Assembly: GCF_014652235.1 (NCBI RefSeq)
Contig: NZ_BMYK01000001.1
Span: 124,001-188,000 of the forward strand
Length of the DNA stretch: 64,000 nt
Source of the DNA: Pseudorhodoferax aquiterrae
GTDB taxonomy: Bacteria; Pseudomonadota; Gammaproteobacteria; Burkholderiales; Burkholderiaceae_C
Direction of reading: 5' to 3'
This document shows positions 25,016-37,924 of the stretch, piece by piece. The notes beneath the pieces were generated by a model. That model saw nothing but the letters and a program-made list of their open reading frames with translations. It was not told the origin of the DNA and did no database searches. A program made the position numbers and the translations under genes. Each line of letters begins with the position of its first letter. Positions within the stretch are counted from its first letter, which is position 1.

Positions 25016-26248
25016 TCAGAACAGCACGCGCGTGCGGATGGTGCCCGGCACCTGGGCCAGCTTTTCCTGGGCGCGCTCGGAGGAGCCGGCATCCAGGTCG
25101 ATCACCACGTAACCGATCTTCTCGTTGGTCTGCAGGTACTGGGCCGAGATGTTGATCTGGTTGTCCGAGAAGATGCGGTTGATCTCCGACAGCACGCCAG
25201 GCACGTTGTGGTGCACGTGCAGCAGCCGGTGCTTGCCCGGGTGCGAAGGCAGCGAGACCTCGGGGAAGTTCACCGACGAGGTGGTGGCGCCCGTGTCGCT
25301 GTAGCGCACCAGTTTTTCGGCCACCTCCAGGCCGATGTTGGCCTGGGCTTCCATGGTCGAGCCGCCGATGTGCGGCGTGAGGATCACGTTGTCCAGGCCG
25401 CGCAGCGGCGACTGGAACTCGTCCTTGTTGCTGCGCGGCTCCACCGGGAACACGTCGATCGCCGCGCCCAGGAGCTTGCCGGCCTTGAGCGCCTCGGCCA
25501 GTGGCTCGATCTCCACAACGGTGCCGCGCGAGGCATTGATCAGGATGGCCCCCGGTTTCATGGCGGCGATCTGCGCCGCGCCGATCATCCACTGCGTGGA
25601 CGGCGTCTCGGGCACGTGCAGCGTCACGATGTCGCTGCTGGCCAGCAGCTCGACCAGGCCGACCTGGCGGGCGTTGCCCAGCGGCAGCTTGGACACGATG
25701 TCGTGGAACTGCACATGCATGCCCAGCGCCTCGGCGAGCACCGACAGCTGCGTGCCGATGGCGCCGTAGCCCACCACGCCCAGCGTCTTGCCCCGGATCT
25801 CGTAGGCGTTCTCGGCCGTCTTGAGCCAGCCGCCGCGGTGCGCAGCCGCGTTCTTGGCCGGCACGCCGCGCAGCAGCAAGATGGCCTCGGCGATCACGAG
25901 CTCGGCCACCGAACGCGTGTTGGAGTAGGGCGCGTTGAACACCGCGATGCCGCGCTCGCGCGCAGCCGCCAGGTCGACCTGGTTGGTGCCGATGCAAAAG
26001 CAGCCCGCGGCCACCAGCTTGTGCGCATGGGCGAACACCTCGGCAGTGAGCTGGGTGCGCGAGCGGATGCCGATGAAGTGCACGTCGGCGATCTTGCGCT
26101 TGAGTTCCTCGTCGGGCAGTGCCGAGGGCAGGGACTCGATCTGGCTGTAGCCGGCAGCGCGCAGCACCTCCACGGCAGAGGGGTGGATGCCCTCGAGCAA
26201 CAGGAACTTGATCTTGGCCTTGTCCAGGGAGGTCGTCGGAAGCGTCAT
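25016..26248 (-). CDS. serA: D-3-phosphoglycerate dehydrogenase
   Basis: A 410-residue enzyme that oxidises 3-phosphoglycerate in the first step of serine synthesis. Visible: [32 protein letters not shown], the NAD-binding [24 protein letters not shown], Arg of the active site in [11 protein letters not shown] and the catalytic His in [15 protein letters not shown]-terminal ACT domain (about 335-410) suggests serine feedback. Length equals the Escherichia coli type. The ATG is set by homology to that enzyme. Confidence 0.95.
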   Translation of the reverse strand: MTLPTTSLDKAKIKFLLLEGIHPSAVEVLRAAGYSQIESLPSALPDEELKRKIADVHFIGIRSRTQLTAEVFAHAHKLVAAGCFCIGTNQVDLAAARERGIAVFNAPYSNTRSVAELVIAEAILLLRGVPAKNAAAHRGGWLKTAENAYEIRGKTLGVVGYGAIGTQLSVLAEALGMHVQFHDIVSKLPLGNARQVGLVELLASSDIVTLHVPETPSTQWMIGAAQIAAMKPGAILINASRGTVVEIEPLAEALKAGKLLGAAIDVFPVEPRSNKDEFQSPLRGLDNVILTPHIGGSTMEAQANIGLEVAEKLVRYSDTGATTSSVNFPEVSLPSHPGKHRLLHVHHNVPGVLSEINRIFSDNQINISAQYLQTNEKIGYVVIDLDAGSSERAQEKLAQVPGTIRTRVLF

Positions 26249-26357
26249 GGGTGCAGTTGCGCCGTGCGGCTGGGACGGGAAAAAAGGGGGCGATCCTACT
26301 CCGCGGTCCGATGGCAACGTCGCGAACGGGGGCAAAACGCGGCCCCGCGGCAAGCCG

Positions 26358-26663
26358 CTACAGCCGCTTCTGGATCTTCACGCGGATGGCCGTCACCTCC
26401 CAGCCGCGGTTGCGCAGCGCCTGCTGCAGCAGCGGCGCCAGGTGGCGCAGCTTGGCGGCTGCGGCGCTGTTGTCCACCAGCAGGCACCAGCCGTTCTCGT
26501 CGATCGGCCCGGGCCGGATGGCGGTGCGCATGGCGGGCGGGATCAGCTGCTGCACCGCGGCCAGGCGCTCGGCCGACTCGCGCACCAGGGCCGACAGCCG
26601 GGCCAGCGGCTGGGAATCGGCAACGGCCTGTTGGAGGGTGAACGAGCGGCGCGGGGCAGGCAT
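26358..26663 (-). CDS. DciA/DUF721-family protein
   Basis: A 101-residue small basic protein of the DUF721 group. It has the segment [30 protein letters not shown] and a core with [40 protein letters not shown]. Family members such as DciA load the replicative helicase. The betaproteobacterial version is short and has only the conserved domain. It is divergent from secA with 181 bases between, the order expected in this class. Function as helicase loader is inferred from family. Confidence 0.82.
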   Translation of the reverse strand: MPAPRRSFTLQQAVADSQPLARLSALVRESAERLAAVQQLIPPAMRTAIRPGPIDENGWCLLVDNSAAAAKLRHLAPLLQQALRNRGWEVTAIRVKIQKRL

Positions 26664-26844
26664 GGCCGGGGGATTATCGGGGGCGCCAGCGCCACAGGGC
26701 GGCCGGCATAAAATCGCCGGTTTGGCACGCGCCGGGCTCCGGCCACGCGCGCACCTGCCGCATTTCCGGATTCCACCGACACCAAGGGATTTCGGTCGCC
26801 ATGCCACCGCGCCATGCCGGGCGGAAGCGGGCGATCTCGTATTC

Positions 26845-29607
<2,763 letters not shown>

Positions 29608-29629
29608 GACGTCGAACCGAGGAATCCCC

Positions 29630-30859
29630 ATGCCCGTCCATCTCTCCCCCCCGAACCCCGCCGACCTGCACGCCGTCGCCGGCGTGCGCATCGGTGTCGC
29701 CGAAGCCGGCGTGCGCAAGGCCAACCGCAAGGACCTCACGGTCGTGCTGCTGGACGAAGGCGCGGCCGTGGCCGGCGTGTTCACGCAGAACCGCTTCTGC
29801 GCCGCGCCGGTGCAGATCTGCCGCAAGCACCTGGAAGCCGGCCACGGCATCCGCGCGATCCTCGTGAACACGGGCAATGCCAACGCGGGCACGGGCGACG
29901 ACGGCCTGGCGCGCGCGCAGGCCACCTGCGTGGCGTTGGCCCAGCAGCTGGACGTGGCGCCCGAGCAGATCCTGCCGTTCTCCACCGGCGTGATCATGGA
30001 GCCGCTGCCCAGCGAGCGCATCATCGCGGGCCTGCCGGCGGCGCTGGCCGATGCGAAGCCCGACCACTGGGCGCGCGCTGCCGAAGGCATCATGACCACG
30101 GACACCGTGCCCAAGGCCTTCAGCACGCAGGTGAGCCTGTCGGGCGTGCCCGTGGCCATCACCGGCATCAGCAAGGGCGCGGGCATGATCCGGCCCAACA
30201 TGGCGACCATGCTGGGCTACCTCGCGACGGACGCCAAGATCGCGCCGGCGCTGATGCAGCAGTTGGCCAAGGACCTGGCCGACGCGTCCTTCAACCGCGT
30301 GACCATCGATGGCGATACCTCGACCAACGACTCCTTCGTCGTGATCGCGACGCAGAAGGCGGCGCACCCGGTCGTCGCATCCTGGGACACGCCGGACGGC
30401 CGCGCACTGCGGGCCGGTCTGCTCGAAGTGGCGCAGAAGCTGGCCCAGGCCATCGTGCGCGACGGCGAGGGCGCGACCAAGTTCATCACCATCCGCGTCG
30501 AAGGCGGCAAGACGGCCGAGGAATGCCGGCTGGCGGCCTACGCCATCGCGCACTCGCCGCTGGTCAAGACGGCCTTCTTCGCGAGCGACCCGAACCTGGG
30601 CCGCATCCTGGCGGCCGTCGGCTACGCCGGCATCGCGGACCTGGACCAGACCAGGATCGAACTGCACCTGGACGACGTGCACGTGGTCACGCGCGGTGGC
30701 CGCCGGCCCGAGTACCGCGAGGAAGACGGCCAGCGCGTCATGAAGCAGAGCGAGATCACGATCCGCGTCGGCCTGGGCCGCGGCGAGGCCGTCGACACGG
30801 TCTGGACCTGCGATCTTTCGCACGACTACGTGAGTATCAACGCCGACTACAGGTCATGA
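29630..30859 (+). CDS. argJ: Bifunctional ornithine acetyltransferase / N-acetylglutamate synthase
   Basis: A 409-residue ArgJ, which recycles the acetyl group in arginine synthesis and, in bifunctional forms, also makes N-acetylglutamate. The autocleavage site sits in [21 protein letters not shown], where the Thr after M-A becomes the N-terminal nucleophile of the beta chain. Other marks are [13 protein letters not shown] and [21 protein letters not shown]. It follows secA by 22 bases, a conserved betaproteobacterial pair. An ATGA overlap joins it to the DUF815 gene. Confidence 0.95.
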   Translation: MPVHLSPPNPADLHAVAGVRIGVAEAGVRKANRKDLTVVLLDEGAAVAGVFTQNRFCAAPVQICRKHLEAGHGIRAILVNTGNANAGTGDDGLARAQATCVALAQQLDVAPEQILPFSTGVIMEPLPSERIIAGLPAALADAKPDHWARAAEGIMTTDTVPKAFSTQVSLSGVPVAITGISKGAGMIRPNMATMLGYLATDAKIAPALMQQLAKDLADASFNRVTIDGDTSTNDSFVVIATQKAAHPVVASWDTPDGRALRAGLLEVAQKLAQAIVRDGEGATKFITIRVEGGKTAEECRLAAYAIAHSPLVKTAFFASDPNLGRILAAVGYAGIADLDQTRIELHLDDVHVVTRGGRRPEYREEDGQRVMKQSEITIRVGLGRGEAVDTVWTCDLSHDYVSINADYRS

Positions 30860-31731
30860 ACGAAGCGTTCGAACGCATGCTCGCGCGGGCCGAGCAGCTC
30901 ATGGCGCGCATCGAGCGCGTGCTGCCGGCGCCGCTGGCCGAACCCGACTGGCAGGCGTCCATCGCCTTCCGCTACCGCAAGCGCAGTTCCGGCCATGCGC
31001 TGCTCGAGCCGGTGCGCCACGTGGGCGTGATGCGCCTGGCGGACTTGCAGGAGATCGACGGCCAGAAAGAGAAGATCCAGCGCAACACGCTGCAGTTCGT
31101 CGAAGGCAAACCGGCCAACAACGTGCTGCTGACGGGCGCGCGCGGCACGGGCAAGTCTTCGCTGATCCGCGGCTGCCTGAACGAATACGCGCCGCGCGGC
31201 CTGCGCCTGATCGAGGTCGACAAGGCCGACCTCGTGGACCTGCCCGACATCGTCGAGGTCGTGGCCCAGCGGCCCGAGAGGTTCATCATCTTCGCCGACG
31301 ACTTGAGCTTCGAGGACGGCGAGCCCGGCTACAAGGCCCTCAAGTCCATCCTGGACGGCTCGGTCGCCGCGTCCACACCCAATGTGCTGATCTACGCGAC
31401 CAGCAACCGCCGCCACCTGCTGCCCGAGTACATGAAGGAAAACCTCACGTACAAGCACACCGAGGACGGCGAGCTGCACCCGGGCGAGGTGGTCGAGGAA
31501 AAGATCTCCTTGTCCGAGCGCTTCGGCTTGTGGGTCAGCTTCTACCCGTTCAGCCAGGACGAGTACCTGACCATCGTGGCCCAGTGGCTGCGCTCCTTCG
31601 GCCTCTCGGATGCGGTCGTCGAGGCAGCGCGGCCCGAAGCCCTGGTCTGGGCGCTCGAGCGTGCTTCGCGCAGCGGGCGCGTGGCCTACCAGTTCGCCCG
31701 GGATTACGCGGGCCGGCACGCAGCGGCATGA
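30856..31731 (+). CDS. DUF815 AAA+ ATPase
   Basis: A 291-residue P-loop ATPase of the DUF815 family. Walker A is [13 protein letters not shown] (about 95-107), Walker [13 protein letters not shown] (about 140-151), and sensor/arginine-finger-like segments include [14 protein letters not shown] and [15 protein letters not shown]. Cellular role is unknown. It is coupled by ATGA overlaps to argJ upstream and to the Nudix gene downstream, a conserved arrangement in betaproteobacteria. Confidence 0.9.
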   Translation: MNEAFERMLARAEQLMARIERVLPAPLAEPDWQASIAFRYRKRSSGHALLEPVRHVGVMRLADLQEIDGQKEKIQRNTLQFVEGKPANNVLLTGARGTGKSSLIRGCLNEYAPRGLRLIEVDKADLVDLPDIVEVVAQRPERFIIFADDLSFEDGEPGYKALKSILDGSVAASTPNVLIYATSNRRHLLPEYMKENLTYKHTEDGELHPGEVVEEKISLSERFGLWVSFYPFSQDEYLTIVAQWLRSFGLSDAVVEAARPEALVWALERASRSGRVAYQFARDYAGRHAAA

Positions 31732-32195
31732 GCGTAGCCTTGGTTGCCGATGGCGACCGGCCGCGCGAGGGCGGGCCGGACCGCAAGGCCGTCGACGTGG
31801 CCGTGGGCGTGCTGCTCGATGCCGAAGGCCGGTTCCTGCTGACCTCGCGGCCCGAGGGCAAGGTCTACGCGGGCTACTGGGAGTTTCCGGGTGGCAAGCT
31901 CGAAGCCGGCGAGACCGTGGAGCAGGCGCTGCGCCGCGAGCTGCAGGAAGAGATCGGCATCGTGATCGGCGCGGCCGAGCCCTGGCGCGTGGAACTCGTG
32001 GACTATCCGCACGCGCTGGTGCGGCTCAACTTCTGCAAGGTGCGTGCATGGACGGGCCCGCTGGAGATGCGTGAAGGCCAGCGCTTCGCCTGGGCCGGCC
32101 TGCCGGTGGCGCAGTCGCCGGTGCTGCCAGGCGCGTTGCCGGTGCTCGATTGGCTGGCCGCAGAGCGCGGCTTCTCGGGCGCGACCTGCGCCTGA
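31728..32195 (+). CDS. MutT-like Nudix hydrolase
   Basis: A 155-residue Nudix protein. The Nudix box is complete: GGKLEAGETVEQALRREL followed by QEEIGI. The context VAVGVLLDAEGRFLLTSRPEGKVYAGYWEFPGG and the length match MutT-type 8-oxo-dGTP diphosphatases, so a role in cleaning oxidised nucleotides is likely though not certain. It ends 4 bases from the stop of yacG on the opposite strand. Confidence 0.9.
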   Translation: MSVALVADGDRPREGGPDRKAVDVAVGVLLDAEGRFLLTSRPEGKVYAGYWEFPGGKLEAGETVEQALRRELQEEIGIVIGAAEPWRVELVDYPHALVRLNFCKVRAWTGPLEMREGQRFAWAGLPVAQSPVLPGALPVLDWLAAERGFSGATCA

Positions 32196-32199
32196 GCGG

Positions 32200-32403
32200 T
32201 TATTGAAGCCGGGGATCGCCGAAGGGCTGGTCGTCGGGCGGCGTCGGGTCGGGCACGGCGAAGCTTTCGCTGGCCCAGGCGCCGAAGTCCAGGTTCTTGC
32301 AGCGCTCGCTGCAGAACGGCCGGAACGCGTTGGTGGGCCCGTACAGGCTCTTGCCCTTGCAGGTCGGGCAGGTCACCCAGCGAGCCGATGGATCTGCTGC
32401 CAT
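32200..32403 (-). CDS. yacG: DNA gyrase inhibitor YacG
   Basis: A 67-residue zinc protein: VTCPTCKGKSLYG and RPFCSERCKNLDFGAWAS give the C-x2-C / C-x3-C zinc site and the family signature R-C-K-x-x-D-x-G-x-W. YacG binds GyrB and inhibits gyrase in Escherichia coli. The ATG at 32403 starts close to the domain. It is downstream of zapD and coaE, the classic coaE-zapD-yacG trio. Confidence 0.92.
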   Translation of the reverse strand: MAADPSARWVTCPTCKGKSLYGPTNAFRPFCSERCKNLDFGAWASESFAVPDPTPPDDQPFGDPRLQ

Positions 32404-32407
32404 GGTT

Positions 32408-33163
32408 TCAGGCGCAGAGCGCGACTTCGAAGGCCGCATCGTCGTTGGCCTGGTGCAACTTGGCGTCTTCGCCCTGGCGCATCAGGCGCACCGACACCAT
32501 GAGCCGGTTGCCGCTGATCTCGGGCACCAGGCCGAGCGACGGATCGATGCGCAGGCGCATCAGGTTGTAGGTGCGGCCCTGTGGCAGGTTCTGCTGGAAC
32601 TGCCCGGCCAGGGCCATGACCTTCTGCGGCGCGCCCGAGTCGCGCAGCATCTTGAGCAGGTGCTGGATGGATTCGGCCAGCGGCGCCAGCGTGGTGCTCC
32701 ACCCGGCGATGGCCTGGCGGCGCACCTCGGCGGGCTCGTGCTGCCAGGCGTAGTAGGCGGGCAGGTCGAAGCCACAGGTGCCGCCCGGGATGCTCACGCG
32801 GCTGCGCAGGCTCATGAGCCAGTCGTTCTCGGTCAGCGGTTGGCCGGCCTTGCCGGGCTGCTCGTGCAGGGCCGTGAAGCATTGCTCCAGCTGCCCGATC
32901 ACGTCTTCGAGCACACGCTGGTCGATGGCGGGGTTCTCGCGGTAGGCCGCGAGCTGGCTCTTGTGACGCTCCAGGTCCTTGAGCACGTCGGACTTGAGGT
33001 CGGCGCGGGCCGCCACGTCCATGATCTCGAACAGCGTGACGAGCGCGAAGTGGTGGTCCACAGGATGCTCGCGCGGCATCAGCTCGACCAGCCGGCGAAA
33101 CAGGTGCTCCAGGCGCAGGTACGTGCGGACGCGTTCGTTGAAAGGGTACTCGTAAAGGATCAC
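32408..33163 (-). CDS. zapD: Cell division protein ZapD
   Basis: A 251-residue ZapD (DUF1342), which crosslinks FtsZ filaments at the division ring. The start VILYEYPFNERVRTYLRLEHLFRR is family-typical, with HFALVTLFEIMDVAARADLKSDVLKDLER and the C-terminal SVRLMRQGEDA. The GTG at 33163 was chosen because the conserved N-terminus begins there; earlier in-frame codons would add a non-conserved arginine-rich tail. It lies between coaE (25 bases) and yacG (4 bases). Confidence 0.92.
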   Translation of the reverse strand: MILYEYPFNERVRTYLRLEHLFRRLVELMPREHPVDHHFALVTLFEIMDVAARADLKSDVLKDLERHKSQLAAYRENPAIDQRVLEDVIGQLEQCFTALHEQPGKAGQPLTENDWLMSLRSRVSIPGGTCGFDLPAYYAWQHEPAEVRRQAIAGWSTTLAPLAESIQHLLKMLRDSGAPQKVMALAGQFQQNLPQGRTYNLMRLRIDPSLGLVPEISGNRLMVSVRLMRQGEDAKLHQANDDAAFEVALCA

Positions 33164-33188
33164 GCTCTGGACTTCCGTTCGCGGCCGA

Positions 33189-33788
<600 letters not shown>

Positions 33789-33791
33789 CGC

Positions 33792-34754
33792 TCAGCCGAA
33801 TGGGAAGGCGAACGGTGCGATGTGCCGGACCTGGTCGGGCCCCAGCACCAGGCACAGCAGACCGGCGCCGGCCAGAAAGGGCCCGAACGCGATGGGCACG
33901 TCCTTGTGGGCGAGCCGGCCGCGCAACAGCAGGGCGCCGCCCAACAGCGCGCCGACGATGGACGACAGCAGCAGGATGGCCAGCAGGTGGTCTGCGCCCA
34001 GCCAGGCGCCCAGCGCCGCGAGCAGCTTGAAGTCACCGTAACCCATGCCTTCCCTGCCCGTGAGCAGGCGGTAGGCATGGAAGAAGCCCCACAGCACGAG
34101 GTAGCCGGCCGCAGCGCCCCAGACCGCGGCCGACAGCGGCACGGTCCAGCCCAGCGCGCTGGCCAGCAGACCGGCCCACAGCAGCAGGAAGTTCATCTGG
34201 TCGGGCAGCAGTTGCGTGTCCAGGTCGATCAGGAACTGGCACAGCAGCAGGGCGGCGAACAGCGCCCAGGCCGCCGCCACCGGGCCCAGGCCCCAGCGCC
34301 AGGCGCACAGCCCAAACAGCGCGCCGGTCGCCAGTTCGACGAGCGGATAGCGCCAGCCGATGCGCGTGCCGCAGGCCGAGCAGGCGCCACGCTGTGCGAG
34401 CCAGCTCAGCACGGGCAGGTTCTCGTACCAGCGGATCTGGTGACCACAGGCGCGGCAACGCGAGCGCGGCCGCACGAGGTCCAGCGGCGTCAGCGTGTCG
34501 AGTGCCTTGCCGGCAGCCTCGGCGCTGGCGTACAGATGGGCAGGCGGGGCGGTCTTGCCACCGAACACGAGGTCCCACAGCGAGGTGGGCACGCCCATCT
34601 GCGGGTCGGCGGCCATGAGGTTGTCGGCCGACTCGCGCAGCCAGCCGCGGTACATCATGGCGGGCACGCGGTACACCACCACGTTCAGGAAGCTGCCGAT
34701 GAGCAGTCCCAGGACGCCGCCGAGCGCGGCATCCAGCCAGGCGATGGCGGGCAT
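33792..34754 (-). CDS. pilD: Type IV prepilin leader peptidase / N-methyltransferase
   Basis: A 320-residue integral membrane aspartic protease that cleaves type IV prepilins and methylates the new N-terminus. It has GLLIGSFLNVVVYRVP near the N-terminus and a zinc cysteine loop CRACGHQIRWYENLPVLSW...CSACG. The catalytic aspartates are in LIDLDTQLLPD and GREGMGYGDFKLLAALGAW. A roughly 50-residue insert (AADPQMGVPTSLWDL...) precedes the cysteine loop. The start overlaps the pilC stop (TGATG). Confidence 0.95.
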   Translation of the reverse strand: MPAIAWLDAALGGVLGLLIGSFLNVVVYRVPAMMYRGWLRESADNLMAADPQMGVPTSLWDLVFGGKTAPPAHLYASAEAAGKALDTLTPLDLVRPRSRCRACGHQIRWYENLPVLSWLAQRGACSACGTRIGWRYPLVELATGALFGLCAWRWGLGPVAAAWALFAALLLCQFLIDLDTQLLPDQMNFLLLWAGLLASALGWTVPLSAAVWGAAAGYLVLWGFFHAYRLLTGREGMGYGDFKLLAALGAWLGADHLLAILLLSSIVGALLGGALLLRGRLAHKDVPIAFGPFLAGAGLLCLVLGPDQVRHIAPFAFPFG

Positions 34755-35971
34755 CAGACGACCTGGCCGAGCTTGAAGATCGGCAGGTACATCGCGATCA
34801 CGATGCCGCCGATCAGCCCGCCCAGGAACACGATGATGATGGGCTCCATGAGGCTGGACAAGCCGGCCACCATGTCGTCCACCTCCTCCTCGTAGAAGTC
34901 GGCGGCCTTGCCCAGCATGTGGTCGATGGAGCCCGACTCCTCGCCGATGGCGCACATCTGCAGCACCATGCTGGGGAAGACCTTGGCGTTGGTCATGGCG
35001 GCCGTGAGGCTGGTGCCGACCGAGACCTCCTGCTGAATCCTCTCGGTGGCATCCGCGTAGACCGAATTGCCGGAGGCGCCGCCGACGGAATCCAGCGCCT
35101 CGACCAGCGGCACGCCGGCCGCGAACATGGTGGCCAGCGTGCGCGTCCAGCGTGCGATGCAGGACTTTTCGATCAGCACGCCGAAGACGGGGGCCTTGAG
35201 CAGCAGGCGGTCCATGACCTGCTGCACGCGCTCGTTGCGCTTCCAGGCCTGCATGAAGAAGTACAGGCCCCCGCCGATGCCGCCGAAGATCAGCCACCAG
35301 TACGAGACGAAGAACTCGCTGATGGCGATCACCAGCAGCGTGGGAGCAGGCAGATCGGCGCCGAAGGAGGAGAACACCTCCTTGAAGGCCGGGATCACGA
35401 AGATCATGATGACCGAGACCACGATGAAGGCCACGACGATGACCGAGATCGGGTACATCAGCGCCGATTTGATCTTGGACTTGATCGCCTCGGTCTTCTC
35501 CATGTAGGTGGCCAGCCGGTCCAGCAGCGCCTCCAGGATGCCGGCGGCCTCGCCCGCTTCGACGAGGTTGCAGTACAGGCTGTCGAAGTGCAGCGGGAAC
35601 TTGCGGAAGGCTGCGCTCAGCGAGCTGCCGGTCTCCACGTCCATGCGCACGTCGTTGAGCAGCTTGGTCACGCTGGCGTTGGCATTGCCGCGGCCCACGA
35701 TGTCGAAGGCCTGCAGCAAGGGCACGCCGGCCTTCATCATGGTGGCCAGTTGGCGCGTGAAGATCGCGATGTCCTTGGGCTTGATGGACTTGCCGCCGCG
35801 CATGCGGCGCTTTTTGATCTTCGTGGGGAACACACCCTGGCGGCGCAGCGAGGCCTGGACCTGGTTCTCGCCGGCCGCGCGGGTCTCGCCGCGCACCTGC
35901 TTGCCATTGCGGTCCTTGCCTTCCCATTCGAAGACGAATTCCTTGACGCCCCTGGAGACTGCGGTGGCCAT
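34754..35971 (-). CDS. pilC: Type IV pilus inner-membrane platform protein PilC
   Basis: A 405-residue GspF/PilC-type platform protein that couples the assembly ATPase to the pilus. It has two repeated GspF domains, each with the Q-L-A-T-M and G-V-P-L-x-x-A-L pattern (FTRQLATMMKAGVPLLQAFDIV and WTRTLATMFAAGVPLVEALDSVGG), and three membrane spans (about 175-195, 220-242, 380-400). The ATG at 35971 precedes MATAVSRGVKEFVFEWEGKD. Confidence 0.95.
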   Translation of the reverse strand: MATAVSRGVKEFVFEWEGKDRNGKQVRGETRAAGENQVQASLRRQGVFPTKIKKRRMRGGKSIKPKDIAIFTRQLATMMKAGVPLLQAFDIVGRGNANASVTKLLNDVRMDVETGSSLSAAFRKFPLHFDSLYCNLVEAGEAAGILEALLDRLATYMEKTEAIKSKIKSALMYPISVIVVAFIVVSVIMIFVIPAFKEVFSSFGADLPAPTLLVIAISEFFVSYWWLIFGGIGGGLYFFMQAWKRNERVQQVMDRLLLKAPVFGVLIEKSCIARWTRTLATMFAAGVPLVEALDSVGGASGNSVYADATERIQQEVSVGTSLTAAMTNAKVFPSMVLQMCAIGEESGSIDHMLGKAADFYEEEVDDMVAGLSSLMEPIIIVFLGGLIGGIVIAMYLPIFKLGQVV

Positions 35972-35994
35972 AGATCCTCTCGGCGTCGGCCGTG

Positions 35995-37728
35995 CTATTC
36001 GTTGCTGACGGCCAGCACTTCCTCGAGCGAGGTGATGCCTTGCCGGACCTTCTGCAGTCCCGATTGCCGCAGCGAGCGCACGCCCTCGCGCTTGGCTTGC
36101 CGGTCGATGTCCAGCGCGCTGCCGTCGGCCAGGATGATCTGCTGGATCGCCTCGCTGATGGGCATGACCTGGTAGATGCCGACGCGGCCCTTGTAGCCGT
36201 TGTTGCACTGGTTGCAGCCCACCGGATGGTAGGGCTTCCAGCTGCCGTCCAGGTCGCTTTCCTCGTAGCCTGACTGCAGCAAGGTCTCGCGCGGGATCTC
36301 CACCGGCTGCTTGCAGTTGTTGCACAGCCGGCGCGCCAGCCGCTGCGCGGTGATCAGGATCACGCTGGAGGCGATGTTGAACGGCGCGATGCCCATGTTG
36401 CGCATGCGCGTGAGCGTGGTCGGCGCGTCGTTGGTGTGCAGCGTGGACAGCACGAGGTGACCGGTCTGCGCGGCCTTGATCGCGATGTCGGCGGTTTCCA
36501 GGTCGCGGATTTCGCCGACCATGATGATGTCCGGGTCCTGCCGCAGGAAGGATTTCAGTGCAGCGGCGAAGGTCAGGCCCGCTTTCTCGTTGACGTTGAC
36601 CTGGTTGACGCCCGGCAAGTTGATTTCCGAGGGGTCTTCGGCCGTGGCGATGTTGACGCCGGGCTTGTTCAGCAAATTCAGACAGGTGTACAGCGACACC
36701 GTCTTGCCCGAGCCGGTCGGGCCGGTGACCAGGATCATGCCGTAGGGGCGGCCGATGGCGTGCATGAGTCGCGCCTTCTCCTCGGCGTCGTAGCCCAGCG
36801 CGTCGATGCCCAGCTTGGCGCTGCTCGGGTCCAGGATCCGGATCACGATCTTCTCGCCGAACAGCGTGGGCAGCGTGCTGACGCGGAAGTCGATCACGCG
36901 GTCCGGGCCGATCTTGAGCTTCATGCGGCCGTCCTGCGGCACGCGCTTCTCGGAGATGTCCAGCCGCGAGATCACCTTGATGCGCGAGGCGAGCTTGTCC
37001 TTGATGGCCACCGGCGGAGAGGCGATCTCGCGCAACTCGCCGTCGATGCGAAAGCGCACGCGGTAGTTGTGCTCGTAGGGCTCGAAATGCAGGTCGGACG
37101 CGCGCATGCCGAAGGCATCGAGCAGCATCTTGTGCAGGAACTTGACGACCGGGGCGTCCTCGACCTCGGACTGCGCTGCCGTGTCGGCGGTTTCGGTCGC
37201 GGCGGCCACGCTGGCCTCGTCGAACTCGAAGTCGCCGCCGACCAGGCTCTGCATCGACGTGTCGACACGGCCGACGCCGGACTCCAGCATGCGCGAGATC
37301 TTGTCGTACTCGGCGATGACCCAGTCGACCACCAGCTGGGTGGCGAACTTGATCTTCTCGGCGGCTTCCTGGTCCGACGGGTCGGCGGTGGCCACGGCCA
37401 GGCGGTTGCCGCGCCTGGACAGGGGCACGACCCGGTAGGCGTGGCAGATCTTCGCGTCCAGCAAATCCTTGGGCAGGCGCTGCACGTCCAGCGCATCCAG
37501 GTCGAGCACCGGTGCGCCGAAGGCCGACGACATGGTGTGGGCCAGGTCGAAAGGCGACACCGCGCCGGAGCCAGTCAGCTCGGCGATGAAGCTGGTGCGC
37601 CCGGTTTGCGCCTTGCGGTAGATCTCCTCGGCAGCCTTCTGCCCCAGCTTCCCCGCGGCGATCAGCGCCCTGCCTAGTCCAGGCAGGGCCACAGCGGAAG
37701 GGTTTTTTGCCGAGTCGACTGCAGCCAT
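35995..37728 (-). CDS. pilB: Type IV pilus extension ATPase PilB
   Basis: A 577-residue hexameric ATPase that powers pilin polymerisation. It has an N-terminal MshEN/GspE-N region (20-170), Walker A GPTGSGKT (336-343), an Asp box EDPSEI, a Walker B-like IIMVGEIRDLETADIA and a zinc module CNNCKQP...CNQCNNGYKGR. The conserved E in EDPVEI is followed here by P-S rather than P-V, a mild change. ATG 37728 is preferred; ATG 37746 would add six residues. No pilA gene is nearby, which is common. Confidence 0.95.
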   Translation of the reverse strand: MAAVDSAKNPSAVALPGLGRALIAAGKLGQKAAEEIYRKAQTGRTSFIAELTGSGAVSPFDLAHTMSSAFGAPVLDLDALDVQRLPKDLLDAKICHAYRVVPLSRRGNRLAVATADPSDQEAAEKIKFATQLVVDWVIAEYDKISRMLESGVGRVDTSMQSLVGGDFEFDEASVAAATETADTAAQSEVEDAPVVKFLHKMLLDAFGMRASDLHFEPYEHNYRVRFRIDGELREIASPPVAIKDKLASRIKVISRLDISEKRVPQDGRMKLKIGPDRVIDFRVSTLPTLFGEKIVIRILDPSSAKLGIDALGYDAEEKARLMHAIGRPYGMILVTGPTGSGKTVSLYTCLNLLNKPGVNIATAEDPSEINLPGVNQVNVNEKAGLTFAAALKSFLRQDPDIIMVGEIRDLETADIAIKAAQTGHLVLSTLHTNDAPTTLTRMRNMGIAPFNIASSVILITAQRLARRLCNNCKQPVEIPRETLLQSGYEESDLDGSWKPYHPVGCNQCNNGYKGRVGIYQVMPISEAIQQIILADGSALDIDRQAKREGVRSLRQSGLQKVRQGITSLEEVLAVSNE

Positions 37729-37924
37729 ATCCTCAAAATGTAGCAAAAGCCCAACCGTTCAGATGCATCTTCGTCGTGAGGATTTGTGCTGTAGGCGAGC
37801 ACTGTTGCCGGCTAACCTCACCATTTTGTGAACGAGTCAATGGTTTTTGGCGGTCGTCGCGGTCCCAGGGGGTGAGGTGGTCGCTATGCTCGGCGTCTGC
37901 CGCCGCCCGCACCCGGAGACTTCG

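Noticed and set aside
26664-26844. Possible secM-like leader gene upstream of secA
   Set aside because: No open frame with a signal peptide and an arrest-type C-terminus; the gap is only 181 bases and divergent from the DUF721 gene.
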